Source: Gammaproteobacteria bacterium (lineage in GTDB: Bacteria > Pseudomonadota > Gammaproteobacteria > Steroidobacterales > Woeseiaceae). From it: DNA of 64,000 nt. Under the pieces are notes generated by a model that was not told the origin of the DNA, made no database searches, and was given only the letters and a program-made list of their open reading frames with translations. Numbering within the stretch: position 1 is the first letter of the stretch; each line of letters opens with the position of its first letter. The position numbers and the translations under genes are program-made. Positions 44,056 to 54,230 of the stretch are shown here, in pieces. The stretch lies in contig JAHEFG010000002.1 of NCBI GenBank assembly GCA_024640305.1, positions 1 to 64,000 on the forward strand. The letters run 5' to 3'.

Positions 44056-46665
44056 ATGATCAAAAACATTGTGAACACCGCCTGCCTGCTTTTTTTGCTG
44101 GCCGGATCCTTCGCCTGCGCAAGTGAGCTCGACCCCTACCGCCTGAACCCGGCCGTGCAACCGCTCAAGCAACAGCTTGAGATGACGATTGACCCCAATC
44201 GTCCGGACTACGTCGGCAGCACCCACATAATTCTAGAGGTTCGTGAAGCCGTCGAGTCGGTAGTATTGCATGCTCAGGACATCACGATCCTGGGTGCGAC
44301 GTTTGGTCCAAAGGGCGCGCCGAAAACAGCGACATTTGAGCAGTTTGAACAGTCTCTGCTACACATCTCCACCGGCTCGACGATTGAACCCGGTGAGTAC
44401 GAGTTGCACATAGACTTCGAGGACAACTTCAATACAGACAGTGTCAGTATGTATCGTGTTGAGGAGAACGACCTCTATCACGTCATTACGCAAATGGAAG
44501 CATCCGAAGCCCGGGAGGCATTTCCTTGCTTCGACGAGCCGGCGTACAAGTTTCCGTGGCAGGTTACCCTGACGGTACCGACAGACATGATGGCGATCTC
44601 AAATACACCGATCGAGAGCAGCATCGAGCAAGGCTCGATGAAGACGGTTGTATTCTCGGAGACGGCGCCTATCCCGTCATACCTCATTGCCATCGCTGTT
44701 GGCGAGTTCGAAGCCGTCGATATTCCCGGTATGAGCATCCCCGGCCGGGTTGTTGCGACACCAGGAAAAATGAATTTAACGAAGCTCGCCGTGGAATCGA
44801 CTCCCAGACTGGTGGCCGGCCTCGAGAAATATTTTGACTCGACTTACCCGTATCAGAAGCTCGACCTCATCGCGACACCGGAATTCTGGTACGGCGCGAT
44901 GGAAAACCCTGGTGCCATAGTTTATATCGACCGGGCGTTGCTCATTGATATGGAAAACGCTGACCCAACGCGCTACCGATCCATCGTTGGCACAAACTCA
45001 CACGAACTGGCGCATCAGTGGTTTGGTGACGTCGTCACGATGGAATGGTGGGTGGACTTATGGCTGAACGAGTCTTTCGCCAGCTGGATGGGCGATAAGA
45101 TCGTGGCAGAAACCTATCCGGAGCTGGATATAGAGAAAGCACGCATGTCGACGATGTTCAAGACGATGAACGAGGATGCTGGCCCGTCGGCCCGGCCTAT
45201 TCGGGCGCCCAGAAAGTCGACTGATAATTTCCTGAACGATATCGGACCCGCCTACTCCAAAGGACGGGTTGTCATCAATATGTTCGAAAAGGCGATCGGC
45301 GAAGAGAGTTTTCGCGCCGGCATCCTTGAGTACATGCGCCGACATCAATGGGGTAATGCGTCTGCCATCGATTTCGCCGACGCAATCGGCACTCATGCCG
45401 ATTGGGATGTTGCGAAAGCTTTTGCGAGCTTCATGCAACAGCCTGGAGTCCCACTGATCAATGTTGAAGTTCTCGATGACAATCGCCTCTCGGTCTCCCA
45501 ACAACGATTTTCTAATGCAGGTATCGAATTACCCGAGTTGCAATGGACTATTCCTGTCGTGTTCAAGTATTCGGTCAACGGTAAAGTGCATGAGCAGACG
45601 CTTATTCTCGATAGCCCGTCAGCAACAGTGGAACTGGAGCACCGCGGTGACATCGACTGGCTCTACCCAAATGCTCAACAAGGTGGTTACTATCGCTGGA
45701 AACTCCCCGCGAAATCTCTGCAGCCGTTAGTCGATGATGCGCAGCAATTGCTGACGCCGATGGAGCGAATGGGGCTCGTGTCCAACCTCACGGCCACGCT
45801 TTATGCCGGAGAACTCCCGGCGAACGAATACCTTGCGGCACTGGCCTCATTTTCGAAAGAACGCGACCCTTACGTACTGAACATCCTTGTCGATCAACTT
45901 TCGATCATCAAGAACGCGCTGGTCAGCGACTCTCACAAGAGCGGCTTTGCGAGGTTTATCGGCGATCTACTTGGGCCGGCGGCCGAGTCGTTGGGACTTG
46001 ACCCTGCGGACGGAGAAGCAAACGCGGTGACAACCATTCGTCCGTACTTGCTGGGACAACTAATCCGCTATGCCCGTGATGAAGCAATCACACAGGAGTT
46101 CGCGAGTCGTGGCGCTGCTTACCTGGATGGCGACCTGGGCCTGCATGCCAGCCTGATACCCACAGCGTTACTTGCTGCAGCAATCGACGGTGACCTGGAC
46201 ACTTATGCAACATTCAAGAATCGATTCGAAAGCGCGAAGGAGCCAAATGAGCGCAGCCGGTTTTTAGCAGCGCTGACTTATTTCGATATGCCGGAAGTAT
46301 TGGTTGACCTGCAGGCCTATTCGCTCAGTAACGCCGTACGCCCAAGTGAGATGTTGTCGGTTCGAACCTTGCTGCTCAGACAACCAGAGAATCGCGATGC
46401 GGTGTTGGACTATGCGTTGGCAAATTACGAGACTTTCAAGACGCGATTGCCAGGTAACGGCCTGGCAGGACTCCCATCAGTTGCGCGGAGCTGTTCGCTG
46501 AAGAGCATCAACCGTGCCAGGGAATTTTTTAGCAATCCGGATCACCAGGTTTCGGGCACATTGCGCGTGCTCGATAAGGTCGTGACGTCTGCACAGACTT
46601 GCGTGACATTGCGTGCACGCGAATTGCAAAATGCAGACAAATACTTTGAGTCACTTGGCAACTAA
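44056..46665 (+). CDS. Secreted M1-family aminopeptidase
   Basis: The 869-residue zinc aminopeptidase is of the puromycin-sensitive/ERAP type. Motifs: GAMEN at 280-284, HExxH at 316-320 (HELAHQWFGD), third ligand Glu339 in LWLNESFASW. Residues 1-22 are a signal peptide; Cys21 follows SFA, which is not a canonical lipobox, so either a soluble periplasmic protein or a lipoprotein is possible. The last 300 residues form the ERAP1-like helical domain. It is coupled to paralogue C 18 bp upstream. The stop overlaps the stop of the convergent nifJ gene. It is a second M1 enzyme, distinct in sequence from the one at 26215. Confidence 0.93.
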   Translation: MIKNIVNTACLLFLLAGSFACASELDPYRLNPAVQPLKQQLEMTIDPNRPDYVGSTHIILEVREAVESVVLHAQDITILGATFGPKGAPKTATFEQFEQSLLHISTGSTIEPGEYELHIDFEDNFNTDSVSMYRVEENDLYHVITQMEASEAREAFPCFDEPAYKFPWQVTLTVPTDMMAISNTPIESSIEQGSMKTVVFSETAPIPSYLIAIAVGEFEAVDIPGMSIPGRVVATPGKMNLTKLAVESTPRLVAGLEKYFDSTYPYQKLDLIATPEFWYGAMENPGAIVYIDRALLIDMENADPTRYRSIVGTNSHELAHQWFGDVVTMEWWVDLWLNESFASWMGDKIVAETYPELDIEKARMSTMFKTMNEDAGPSARPIRAPRKSTDNFLNDIGPAYSKGRVVINMFEKAIGEESFRAGILEYMRRHQWGNASAIDFADAIGTHADWDVAKAFASFMQQPGVPLINVEVLDDNRLSVSQQRFSNAGIELPELQWTIPVVFKYSVNGKVHEQTLILDSPSATVELEHRGDIDWLYPNAQQGGYYRWKLPAKSLQPLVDDAQQLLTPMERMGLVSNLTATLYAGELPANEYLAALASFSKERDPYVLNILVDQLSIIKNALVSDSHKSGFARFIGDLLGPAAESLGLDPADGEANAVTTIRPYLLGQLIRYARDEAITQEFASRGAAYLDGDLGLHASLIPTALLAAAIDGDLDTYATFKNRFESAKEPNERSRFLAALTYFDMPEVLVDLQAYSLSNAVRPSEMLSVRTLLLRQPENRDAVLDYALANYETFKTRLPGNGLAGLPSVARSCSLKSINRAREFFSNPDHQVSGTLRVLDKVVTSAQTCVTLRARELQNADKYFESLGN

Positions 46666-49600
46666 GCCACTGGCTGGTATTTAGCCGGCCCCTGCTTTGC
46701 CATGTGCTCATAGGTCTGCCAACGATTCTCGATCTGCTCCTGGGCACTTCGCAGTAGCTTCTCGGCCTCTTCCGGATGCGTCTGTTTCAACACGCGATAG
46801 CGGTTCTCATTGTATGCGTATTCCGAGAGCGGAATGCTTGGCCGCGGAGAATCAAGGACGAATGGTTTCTTGCCTGCAGCTCGTAGCATAGGGTTGAAGC
46901 GAATCAGCGGCCAATGCCCGCATGCGGTTGCCAGCTTTTGTTGCTCCAGGCCCTTGGTCATATCTATGCCATGTGCAATGCAATGGCTGTACGCGAGAAT
47001 AAGCGAAGGCCCTTCATATTCCTCTGCTTCGCGCATCGCCAACAAGGTTTGTTGCGGGTTTGCACCCATGGCAACCTGAGCCACGTAGACATTGCCGTAA
47101 GACACCGCCTGCAACGCGAGATCTTTCTTGCCAATGCGCTTGCCGGCCGAGGCAAAACGGGCTGACGCACCCAGCGGCGTTGATTTGGACATTTGGCCGC
47201 CGGTGTTTGAATACACTTCGGTATCAAGCACCAGCACGTTGACATTGCGGCCACTGGCCAGAACATGGTCAAGCCCACCGGAACCGATATCGTAGGCCCA
47301 GCCGTCGCCGCCAATCAGCCATATACTGCGGCGCACGAGGTGCTCGATAATCGAAAGCAAGGCCGCGGCATTTTCATCGTTGTCTTTGCTCACCATCTCG
47401 AGCAAGAGGCTTCGCAAGTCCGCTACGCGCTTGCGTTGTTGGCGTATCTCGGTACCGAGGCGCTGGCGAGAATTTATTAACCGGTCGGCCAGCTTGTCAC
47501 CGATTTTCGACGCGAGTTCGGTGACCAGATCCTTCGCGATACCCATGTGATGGTCTGCAGCGATACGCATCCCGAGACCGAATTCTGCATTGTCTTCAAA
47601 AAGCGAATTGGACCAGGCCGGCCCCCTGCCCTCGTGGTTTTTTGTCCACGGCGTCGTCGGCAGGTTACCACCGTAGATAGACGAACAGCCCGTCGCATTT
47701 GCGACCAGCAAGCGCGGCCCGAATAACTGCGAAAGCAACTTCACGTATGGCGTTTCTCCGCAGCCGGAACACGCCCCGGAAAATTCGAATAATGGCTGCA
47801 GGAATTGTGCGCCGCGCACGGAGGAGTAGTCGATTTTTGCGCGATCGTTGTAAGCCAGGCTTTCGAAAAACTTGATGTTCGCCTTTTCCTGCTCTAACAC
47901 CGGTTTCTTATCGCCCATATTTATTGCACGCACCTCCGGATCGTCCGGGCTACGTACAGGACAGGCTTCAACACAAAGGCGGCAGCCCGTGCAGTCTTCT
48001 ACGTAAACCTGCAGCGAATAGCGCGTTTCCGGAAAACCGCGTGCACTGATTGGAGCGGACGGAAACTCCTTTGGAGCATTCGCCAGGGTGCTGGCGTTGA
48101 AGAACTTCGCCCTTATGACCCCATGGGGACAAACAAAGCTGCAATTGCCACATTGGATGCAGAGATCCTCCTCCCAATGAGGCACGAGATCCGAAATGTT
48201 GCTTTTTTCCCATTGCGTCGTACCGCTTGGATAAGTGCCATCAACCGGCATCTTGCTCACAGGCAGGTCATCGCCGTAACCGCGCATCATCTCTGCCGTC
48301 ACTTCGCGTACGAAAGGCGGCGCCTGCTCCGGGACAACCTGTTCGAGCGGACGCTTGCTGAAACGGTCTTGTGGAATAGCAACCTCGTAAAGATGATCCA
48401 GCGCCGCATCGACCGCCGCAAAGTTTTTGTCGATGACCGACTGGCCTTTCGATTTGTAGGTTTTCTCTATTGCATGCTTGATCTGCTGTATGGCCTCGTC
48501 GCGTGGCAAAACACCTGATAGTGCGAAAAAACATGCCTGCATCACGGTATTGATGCGTTTACCCATACCCGCGTCGCGCGCGACGCTGTTGGCATCGATC
48601 ACATGCAAGTGTATGTCGCGGTCGATGATTGTCTGCTGCACAGGTCGCGGCAACATGTCCCAGACTTCGTCGGCTGCATACGGGCTATCGAGCAGGAACA
48701 CCGCGCCGTTAGCTGCGTGCCGCAGAACTTCAATTTTTTCGATAAGATCGAATTGATGACACGCAATGAAGTTCGCCGACTGAATGAGGTACGGGGCATG
48801 AATCTCGTCAGGCCCAAAGCGTAAATGCGACACTGTTCGAGACCCGGACTTCTTCGAGTCGTAAACGAAATAGCCCTGGCAAAAAAGATCGGTGTTTTCT
48901 CCAATGATCTTGATGCTGTTTTTATTGGCACCAACTGTGCCGTCTGAACCAAGACCGAAAAATAATGCTCGAGTGACCTTATCGCTCTCAATATGGAAGC
49001 TCTGGTCGTATTCGATGCTGGTATGTGTCACATCATCGTTGATACCAACCGTGAAATGACGCTTCGGTTGCGGCTTGCTGAGCTCATCGAATACGGCCAC
49101 CACCATCGCAGGAGTGAACTCTTTTGAAGACAGCCCGTACCGTCCGCCTATGACGCGCGGCATCGCGCTCATCTCGCCGTCGCTGACAGCCTCGGCAAGC
49201 GCGGTTATGACATCCTGGTATAGCGGCTCTCCACCTGCGCCGATTTCCTTGGTCCGATCCAGCACCGCAATCGACTTTACGGTACGCGGAATGGCTTGCA
49301 GGAGATGCTCCGCCGAGAACGGCCGATACAGGCGGACATTGACCATGCCAACGCCCTCGGCAGGCAATGTCTCGAGAGTCTGCATCACGGTGTCTGCACC
49401 GGAGCCCATAAGGACGATGATTCGCTCGGCCTTCGGATCGCCGTGATAATCAAACAGGTGATACTGCCGACCCGTGACTGACGCAAACTTATCCATCGTC
49501 TCCTGCACAATCGTCGGCGTCGCTGCGTAGTAACTATTAACGCTCTCACGTCCCTGAAAATAGACGTCGGGATTCTGTGCAGTACCGCGGATAAACGGAT

Positions 49601-50231
49601 TGTCGGGGTTCAGAGCCCGCCTGCGATGCTCGTAAATAAGTTTGTCATCGACCATCGCCCGTATCTGCTCGACAGACAATTCATCGATCTTGTTAACTTC
49701 GTGCGACGTGCGAAAGCCGTCGAAGAAATGAATGAATGGCACGCGCGCCCTTAACGTCGCAACATGGCTGACCAATGCCAGGTCCTGCGCGGCCTGCACC
49801 GACGATGCCGATATCAACCCAAAACCGGTGGTTCGCGCCGCCATAACATCCTGGTGATCACCAAAAATCGATAACGCCTGTGCCGCCAGCGAACGGGATG
49901 CAACATGAAACACTGCCGATGTCAGTTCGCCGGCAATTTTGTACATGTTCGGCAACATCAACATGAGGCCTTGCGATGCCGTAAATGTCGTCGTCAAAGC
50001 ACCCGTTTGCAGTGCGCCGTGCGCCGTTCCTGCCGCACCTCCTTCGCTCTGCATTTCGATGATGTCGGGCACATGGCCCCAGATGTTCTGCTTGCCCTCC
50101 GCCGCCCAGACGTCGGCAGATTCGGCCATCGGAGACGATGGTGTAATCGGATAGATCGAACAAATTTCGCTGACCGAGTATGCAACTCGCGCGACTGCCT
50201 CATTCGCATCAAACGTACGCTTAGTCGTCAC
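46662..50231 (-). CDS. nifJ: Pyruvate:ferredoxin/flavodoxin oxidoreductase
   Basis: The 1189-residue single-chain enzyme converts pyruvate and CoA to acetyl-CoA, CO2 and reduced ferredoxin. Order: an N-terminal pyruvate domain (EAVARVAYSVSEICSIYPITPSSPMAE), a transketolase-like domain, a gamma domain (about 415-630), a ferredoxin insert with two [4Fe-4S] motifs (CIQCGNCSFVCPHG and CTGCRLCVEACP), SGACSGCGETPY, and the ThDP domain with GGDGWAYDIG and YSNTGGQ. I chose GTG 50231, which makes a GTGA overlap with the upstream GltD-like gene. The longer frame adds a non-homologous N-terminus. This implies low-potential electron metabolism, anaerobic or microaerobic. Confidence 0.95.
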   Translation of the reverse strand: MTTKRTFDANEAVARVAYSVSEICSIYPITPSSPMAESADVWAAEGKQNIWGHVPDIIEMQSEGGAAGTAHGALQTGALTTTFTASQGLMLMLPNMYKIAGELTSAVFHVASRSLAAQALSIFGDHQDVMAARTTGFGLISASSVQAAQDLALVSHVATLRARVPFIHFFDGFRTSHEVNKIDELSVEQIRAMVDDKLIYEHRRRALNPDNPFIRGTAQNPDVYFQGRESVNSYYAATPTIVQETMDKFASVTGRQYHLFDYHGDPKAERIIVLMGSGADTVMQTLETLPAEGVGMVNVRLYRPFSAEHLLQAIPRTVKSIAVLDRTKEIGAGGEPLYQDVITALAEAVSDGEMSAMPRVIGGRYGLSSKEFTPAMVVAVFDELSKPQPKRHFTVGINDDVTHTSIEYDQSFHIESDKVTRALFFGLGSDGTVGANKNSIKIIGENTDLFCQGYFVYDSKKSGSRTVSHLRFGPDEIHAPYLIQSANFIACHQFDLIEKIEVLRHAANGAVFLLDSPYAADEVWDMLPRPVQQTIIDRDIHLHVIDANSVARDAGMGKRINTVMQACFFALSGVLPRDEAIQQIKHAIEKTYKSKGQSVIDKNFAAVDAALDHLYEVAIPQDRFSKRPLEQVVPEQAPPFVREVTAEMMRGYGDDLPVSKMPVDGTYPSGTTQWEKSNISDLVPHWEEDLCIQCGNCSFVCPHGVIRAKFFNASTLANAPKEFPSAPISARGFPETRYSLQVYVEDCTGCRLCVEACPVRSPDDPEVRAINMGDKKPVLEQEKANIKFFESLAYNDRAKIDYSSVRGAQFLQPLFEFSGACSGCGETPYVKLLSQLFGPRLLVANATGCSSIYGGNLPTTPWTKNHEGRGPAWSNSLFEDNAEFGLGMRIAADHHMGIAKDLVTELASKIGDKLADRLINSRQRLGTEIRQQRKRVADLRSLLLEMVSKDNDENAAALLSIIEHLVRRSIWLIGGDGWAYDIGSGGLDHVLASGRNVNVLVLDTEVYSNTGGQMSKSTPLGASARFASAGKRIGKKDLALQAVSYGNVYVAQVAMGANPQQTLLAMREAEEYEGPSLILAYSHCIAHGIDMTKGLEQQKLATACGHWPLIRFNPMLRAAGKKPFVLDSPRPSIPLSEYAYNENRYRVLKQTHPEEAEKLLRSAQEQIENRWQTYEHMAKQGPAKYQPVA

Positions 50232-51877
50232 GCGTTTTGCACCGTATCGAGTCCAGGCTCGTCGATCATTTCGATGGCGTGACACGGACATTGCTCAAAG
50301 CAGACCGCACAGCCCGTGCACAGATCAAAGTTGTAGCGATAGCGTTTGCCGGGTCCGAGTTTAATGATCGCCCCTTCCGGGCAGGCACCGTAACAACCAT
50401 CGCACTCGAAGCAATTGCCGCAGGAAAGGCATCGTCCGGCTTCAAACAGCGCGTCGGACTCGGTTATGTTCTGTAGAATCTCGTCAAATCCTTGTTGACG
50501 ATCCACAATCGGAATTCTGTTTTGCTCTACCTGGGGCGCGGCAGTGCGATACCAAATATGCAATTTCTCATGCCCGATTATCGGGTGTCTGGCCTTGCGG
50601 CGATATTCAGTACCTTTCAGGTACGCATCGATATGCCGCGCTGCATGTTTGCCGTGACCTACCGCAATGGTGACCGAGCGATCACTGGGAACCATGTCGC
50701 CTCCGGCAAATATGCCTTCGTGTCCAGTCATCATGTTTTTGTCAACGACGACCGTATGATCCTGCTGGAATTCAATTCCGGGAACTGATTCCAGAAACGC
50801 TGTATCAGTGTCCTGACCTACAGCGAGAATCAGTGAGTCCGCTTCCAATGTTTCAAAGTCGCCTGTCGGTTGCGGCCGCCCGTTTTCATCGAGCTCCATC
50901 ACCTCAACTTTGAATGTTGACCGATCGATCTCTTTAATCGTACGTAACCACTTGATCTTGACGCCTTCCTCGATCGCTTCATCCGCTTCAAAATCGTGTG
51001 CGGGCATACTGCTGCGATCGCGCCGGTAGATTATCATTGCCTCATCGACGCCAAGGCGCTTCGCGGTTCGTGCCGCATCCATCGCCGTATTGCCACCACC
51101 ATAAATCGCAACACGCCGACCGAGTTTGGGCCGCTCGCCCTTGTTGGAACTGCTGAGAAAGCTCACTGCATCAAGAATCTTGCCCGCTTCACGGGTCGGT
51201 ATATCTATCTTTTTACTGATATGTGCGCCAACCGCAGCGAAAACGGCATCGAAGCCGCCCTCTTCCTTTTCGGCCAGCACATCATCGACGCGATGATCGA
51301 GCGTTATGCGCACGCCCATGTTTTCGATGCGATCAATTTCGGCCTGCAGTTCATCCCGCGGCATGCGATAAGCCGGGATTCCAAAGTGAATCATGCCACC
51401 GGCAACCGGCCCTGCCTCACGGATCTCGACCTGATGACCCATGCGCACGAGTTGATATGCAGCAGACAGGCCGCTCGGGCCGGCACCGACTATAAGTATC
51501 TTCTTGCCGGTGTCTTCCGTTGGCTTTTCAAATTGCCAGCCCTCTGCCAGCGCCAGGTCGCCGAGGAATCGTTCAACGGCATGAATGCTGACCGCACTAT
51601 CCGTAAACGCTCTATTACATACGTCTTCGCATGGGTGGTAGCAGACGCGACCGTGAATTGAAGGCAATGGATTGTTGATGACAAGTTCGCGCCACGCGGC
51701 CTCGTAGTTGCCATCTTGTGCAAGCGCGAGCCACGCCTGAATATTTTCACCGGCGGGGCAAGCATCATTGCATGGTGGAAGAAAATCGACGTACTCAGGA
51801 CGGCGTGAACGCAGCGCACCCGTACCCCGGTCGTGTAGCGTCAGATCCGCGCTTTTTGTCAGGTCTTGTCCAGTCAT
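50228..51877 (-). CDS. GltD-like Fe-S flavoprotein (putative NAD(P)H:ferredoxin oxidoreductase)
   Basis: The 549-residue protein belongs to the glutamate-synthase small-subunit-like family. It has N-terminal cysteines of a Fer4_20-type region (Cys36, Cys40, then Cys79, Cys83, Cys87), the FAD motif GAGPSG (131-136), an NAD(P) motif YGGGNTAMDAARTA near residue 255, and C-terminal clusters CLSCGNCFECDGCYGACPEGAI and CTGCAVCFEQCPCHAI. No glutamate synthase large subunit is nearby. The GTGA overlap with nifJ argues that it transfers electrons between ferredoxin reduced by the pyruvate enzyme and NAD(P)(H). That function is inferred from context. Confidence 0.87.
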   Translation of the reverse strand: MTGQDLTKSADLTLHDRGTGALRSRRPEYVDFLPPCNDACPAGENIQAWLALAQDGNYEAAWRELVINNPLPSIHGRVCYHPCEDVCNRAFTDSAVSIHAVERFLGDLALAEGWQFEKPTEDTGKKILIVGAGPSGLSAAYQLVRMGHQVEIREAGPVAGGMIHFGIPAYRMPRDELQAEIDRIENMGVRITLDHRVDDVLAEKEEGGFDAVFAAVGAHISKKIDIPTREAGKILDAVSFLSSSNKGERPKLGRRVAIYGGGNTAMDAARTAKRLGVDEAMIIYRRDRSSMPAHDFEADEAIEEGVKIKWLRTIKEIDRSTFKVEVMELDENGRPQPTGDFETLEADSLILAVGQDTDTAFLESVPGIEFQQDHTVVVDKNMMTGHEGIFAGGDMVPSDRSVTIAVGHGKHAARHIDAYLKGTEYRRKARHPIIGHEKLHIWYRTAAPQVEQNRIPIVDRQQGFDEILQNITESDALFEAGRCLSCGNCFECDGCYGACPEGAIIKLGPGKRYRYNFDLCTGCAVCFEQCPCHAIEMIDEPGLDTVQNA

Positions 51878-51975
51878 AATTCGATCCAGATATTAAGTTC
51901 GTGCAGCCACGAGCACATCAGGGCATCTACTAATAGGATCTGACGCGTATATCAGTCGTCATCTATACTCCGATT

Positions 51976-52758
51976 ATGAAGTTACTTCGATCCACTTCCG
52001 ACCGAAGCAGCATAACTAAATTTTTCTCTCGCTGCCTCGCGGGTCTATTGTTTTCGGTGTTGCTGTCGCCAATTCACGTTGGAGCCACCGAGGGCAAAGC
52101 AAATGGCTACGAGATTCTATTGATCGGTAATAGCCATAGCTCAAGAAACAAGTTGCCGGAACTCGTGGCCACTCTAATCGAATCAGGACTGCTCTCGAAA
52201 ACCGTACATGCTCAAGCAGCACCAGGATGGGGTTTTCTAGCCGACCACCTGGGGAACGACGCCACGCTCCGACTGCTGGAGAGCCGAAACTGGACACATG
52301 TAATTCTGCAGGGTCAGAAGTATTCCAGCTCAGGGCGCTACTATTATCCGACCACCGCAGCCGAAGAACTGATTCGTCGCGCCAGGTCGCGTGATGCAGT
52401 TGCGATCATGTTCCCCGAATGGCCGCGGCGGGGCAACGGCGAAGAAGGTCAGCGTGTGCATAATCTTCATTTACAAATCGTTGCACGCGAACCTGCGTGT
52501 GTAGCACCAGTGGGCTTGGCCTGGCAATTGGTCCTGCAAGAACACCCTTCGCTTAAACTGCACGCGCCCGACGGCAATCACTCCAACCGAAGAGGCGCGC
52601 TGTTAACGGCATATGTCCTTTATGAGGTCGTTACGGGCCAACTAGCCAGGGAGTTACCGAATATTCCAGACGTCAAAGTTAATGAGGAGACGCAGGAAAT
52701 CTTGCGCAATAGCGCATCCGAAACCATCAAGGCGCATTCCTTTTGCCCTGATTCCTGA
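51976..52758 (+). CDS. Secreted SGNH/DUF4886-like hydrolase
   Basis: The 260-residue protein has a signal peptide (about 14-37, ending VGATEG). The SGNH nucleophile block reads LIGNSHSSRN, where GNSHS replaces the usual GDS (Ser53 candidate). A Gly-rich oxyanion region is QAAPGWGFLADHL, an Asn/Gln block is VILQGQKYSS, and the C-terminal Asp199/His202 pair sits in PDGNHSNRRG. This is the pattern of DUF4886-type SGNH hydrolases, probably esterases acting on carbohydrate or lipid esters. It is divergent from the GltD-like gene with 98 bp between starts. Confidence 0.78.
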   Translation: MKLLRSTSDRSSITKFFSRCLAGLLFSVLLSPIHVGATEGKANGYEILLIGNSHSSRNKLPELVATLIESGLLSKTVHAQAAPGWGFLADHLGNDATLRLLESRNWTHVILQGQKYSSSGRYYYPTTAAEELIRRARSRDAVAIMFPEWPRRGNGEEGQRVHNLHLQIVAREPACVAPVGLAWQLVLQEHPSLKLHAPDGNHSNRRGALLTAYVLYEVVTGQLARELPNIPDVKVNEETQEILRNSASETIKAHSFCPDS

Positions 52759-52760
52759 TG

Positions 52761-54044
52761 TCAGGCCGTTCGGGTATTTCCGCCAGAGTAGCGATGGCGT
52801 TTGCCACTGCGCTGTTTCGGCGCGCCGCTCCTCTTCTTCTTGCCCGCCCCGGGGCGATGCGCATTCGAACGTTGCTGCCCACGGCCCTTATTAATCGGCT
52901 CCGCTTTAATGCGTGGATCCGGCTCGTAGCCGGGAATAATCACTTTGTCGATATCTCGATTAAGCAGGTTTTCTATGTCGCGCAACAGTTTCAGTTCATC
53001 AACGCACACCAGTGAAATGGCATGGCCGTCGAGACCCGCACGCGCTGTGCGACCGATGCGATGCACATAGTCTTCTGAAACATGCGGTAACTCAAAGTTA
53101 ACGACGTGCGGCAATCGATCGATGTCCAAACCGCGCGCTGCGATATCGGTAGCGACCAGGATCCGAACGTTGCCCTCTTTAAAATCTTTCAGCGCTTTCG
53201 TCCGTGCACCCTGGGACTTATTGCCGTGAATTGCGGCAGCCTTAAGGCCGTCATCAGATAGCTGTGTAGCCAATCGATTGGCAAGATGCTTGGTACGCGT
53301 GAAGACCAACACCTGGCGCCAGTTGCCCTTGCCAATAAGTTCCGACAGGAGTTCGCGCTTGCGGCCCTTGTCTACCGGGTGTACGACCTGGCTGACACGA
53401 TCAGCTGTCGTATTGTTGGCCGCAACCTGGATCTCCGCAGGAGCATTCAGGAAGTTGGCGGCCAGACCTCGAATTTCTTTTGAAAACGTTGCCGAAAATA
53501 ACAGGTTCTGCCGTTTGGCGGGCACAAGCTCTATGATCTTTCGGATGTCGCGGATAAAACCCATGTCAAGCATGCGATCGGCTTCATCCAGTACCAGCAC
53601 TTCGACTTTCGAAAGGTCGATGGTTTTCTGCTGGACATGGTCGAGCAAACGACCTGGCGTAGCGACAACGATGTCGACGCCTTCACGCAGTTGCGATATT
53701 TGTGGTCGAATGCTGACACCGCCATAAATCTGCAGGGATCGAATCGGCAAATGGCAGCCATAGTTTCTTACACTCTCGCTAACCTGTGCTGCGAGCTCAC
53801 GCGTGGGCACCAGAATAAGCGCCCGGACAAATCTCCTGGCTGGCTTGTTCTGTTGTAATCGCTGTAGCAACGGCAACGTAAAACCGGCTGTTTTGCCGGT
53901 GCCGGTTTGGGCGCAGGCCAATACATCACGACCTTCAAGAATAGGTGGAATGGCTTCGCGCTGGATAGGGGTTGCTTCGCTGTAACCCTGTTTTTCGATT
54001 GCACGAAGCAGTTCGGCCGAGAGGCCGAGTTGATTAAATAACAT
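52761..54044 (-). CDS. rhlE: DEAD-box RNA helicase, RhlE-like
   Basis: The 427-residue helicase has all core motifs: Q motif ([14 protein letters not shown]), I (AQTGTGKT), Ia (PTRELAAQV), [12 protein letters not shown] ([13 protein letters not shown]), III (SATFS), IV to VI ([33 protein letters not shown]). The C-terminal tail of about 60 residues is basic, rich in Arg, Lys, Gly and Gln, typical of RhlE-type enzymes that remodel rRNA or mRNA, often in the cold. It is preceded by a 186-bp interval without a gene. The gene tail faces the SGNH gene two bases away. Confidence 0.92.
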   Translation of the reverse strand: MLFNQLGLSAELLRAIEKQGYSEATPIQREAIPPILEGRDVLACAQTGTGKTAGFTLPLLQRLQQNKPARRFVRALILVPTRELAAQVSESVRNYGCHLPIRSLQIYGGVSIRPQISQLREGVDIVVATPGRLLDHVQQKTIDLSKVEVLVLDEADRMLDMGFIRDIRKIIELVPAKRQNLLFSATFSKEIRGLAANFLNAPAEIQVAANNTTADRVSQVVHPVDKGRKRELLSELIGKGNWRQVLVFTRTKHLANRLATQLSDDGLKAAAIHGNKSQGARTKALKDFKEGNVRILVATDIAARGLDIDRLPHVVNFELPHVSEDYVHRIGRTARAGLDGHAISLVCVDELKLLRDIENLLNRDIDKVIIPGYEPDPRIKAEPINKGRGQQRSNAHRPGAGKKKRSGAPKQRSGKRHRYSGGNTRTA

Positions 54045-54230
54045 TTAGTGGTACTCCGAATACGTCTGACCCGCAGCAAGATGGTGCCATGCACGGTTCG
54101 GCCCAGACTGGAATTCTAATTAGTGACTCTGAGAGCGCGGTATTGCGGTGTCAAAGTGAGTGGCGCGACCGATGTGCGCCAGGACGGAGCGGACTGTAAC
54201 AGATGTCCGACAAAAAGAAAGGGTTATTTG

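Noticed and set aside
50228..51877. Glutamate synthase small subunit (gltD)
   Set aside because: Extra C-terminal Fe-S motifs and coupling to nifJ, with no gltB in the window.
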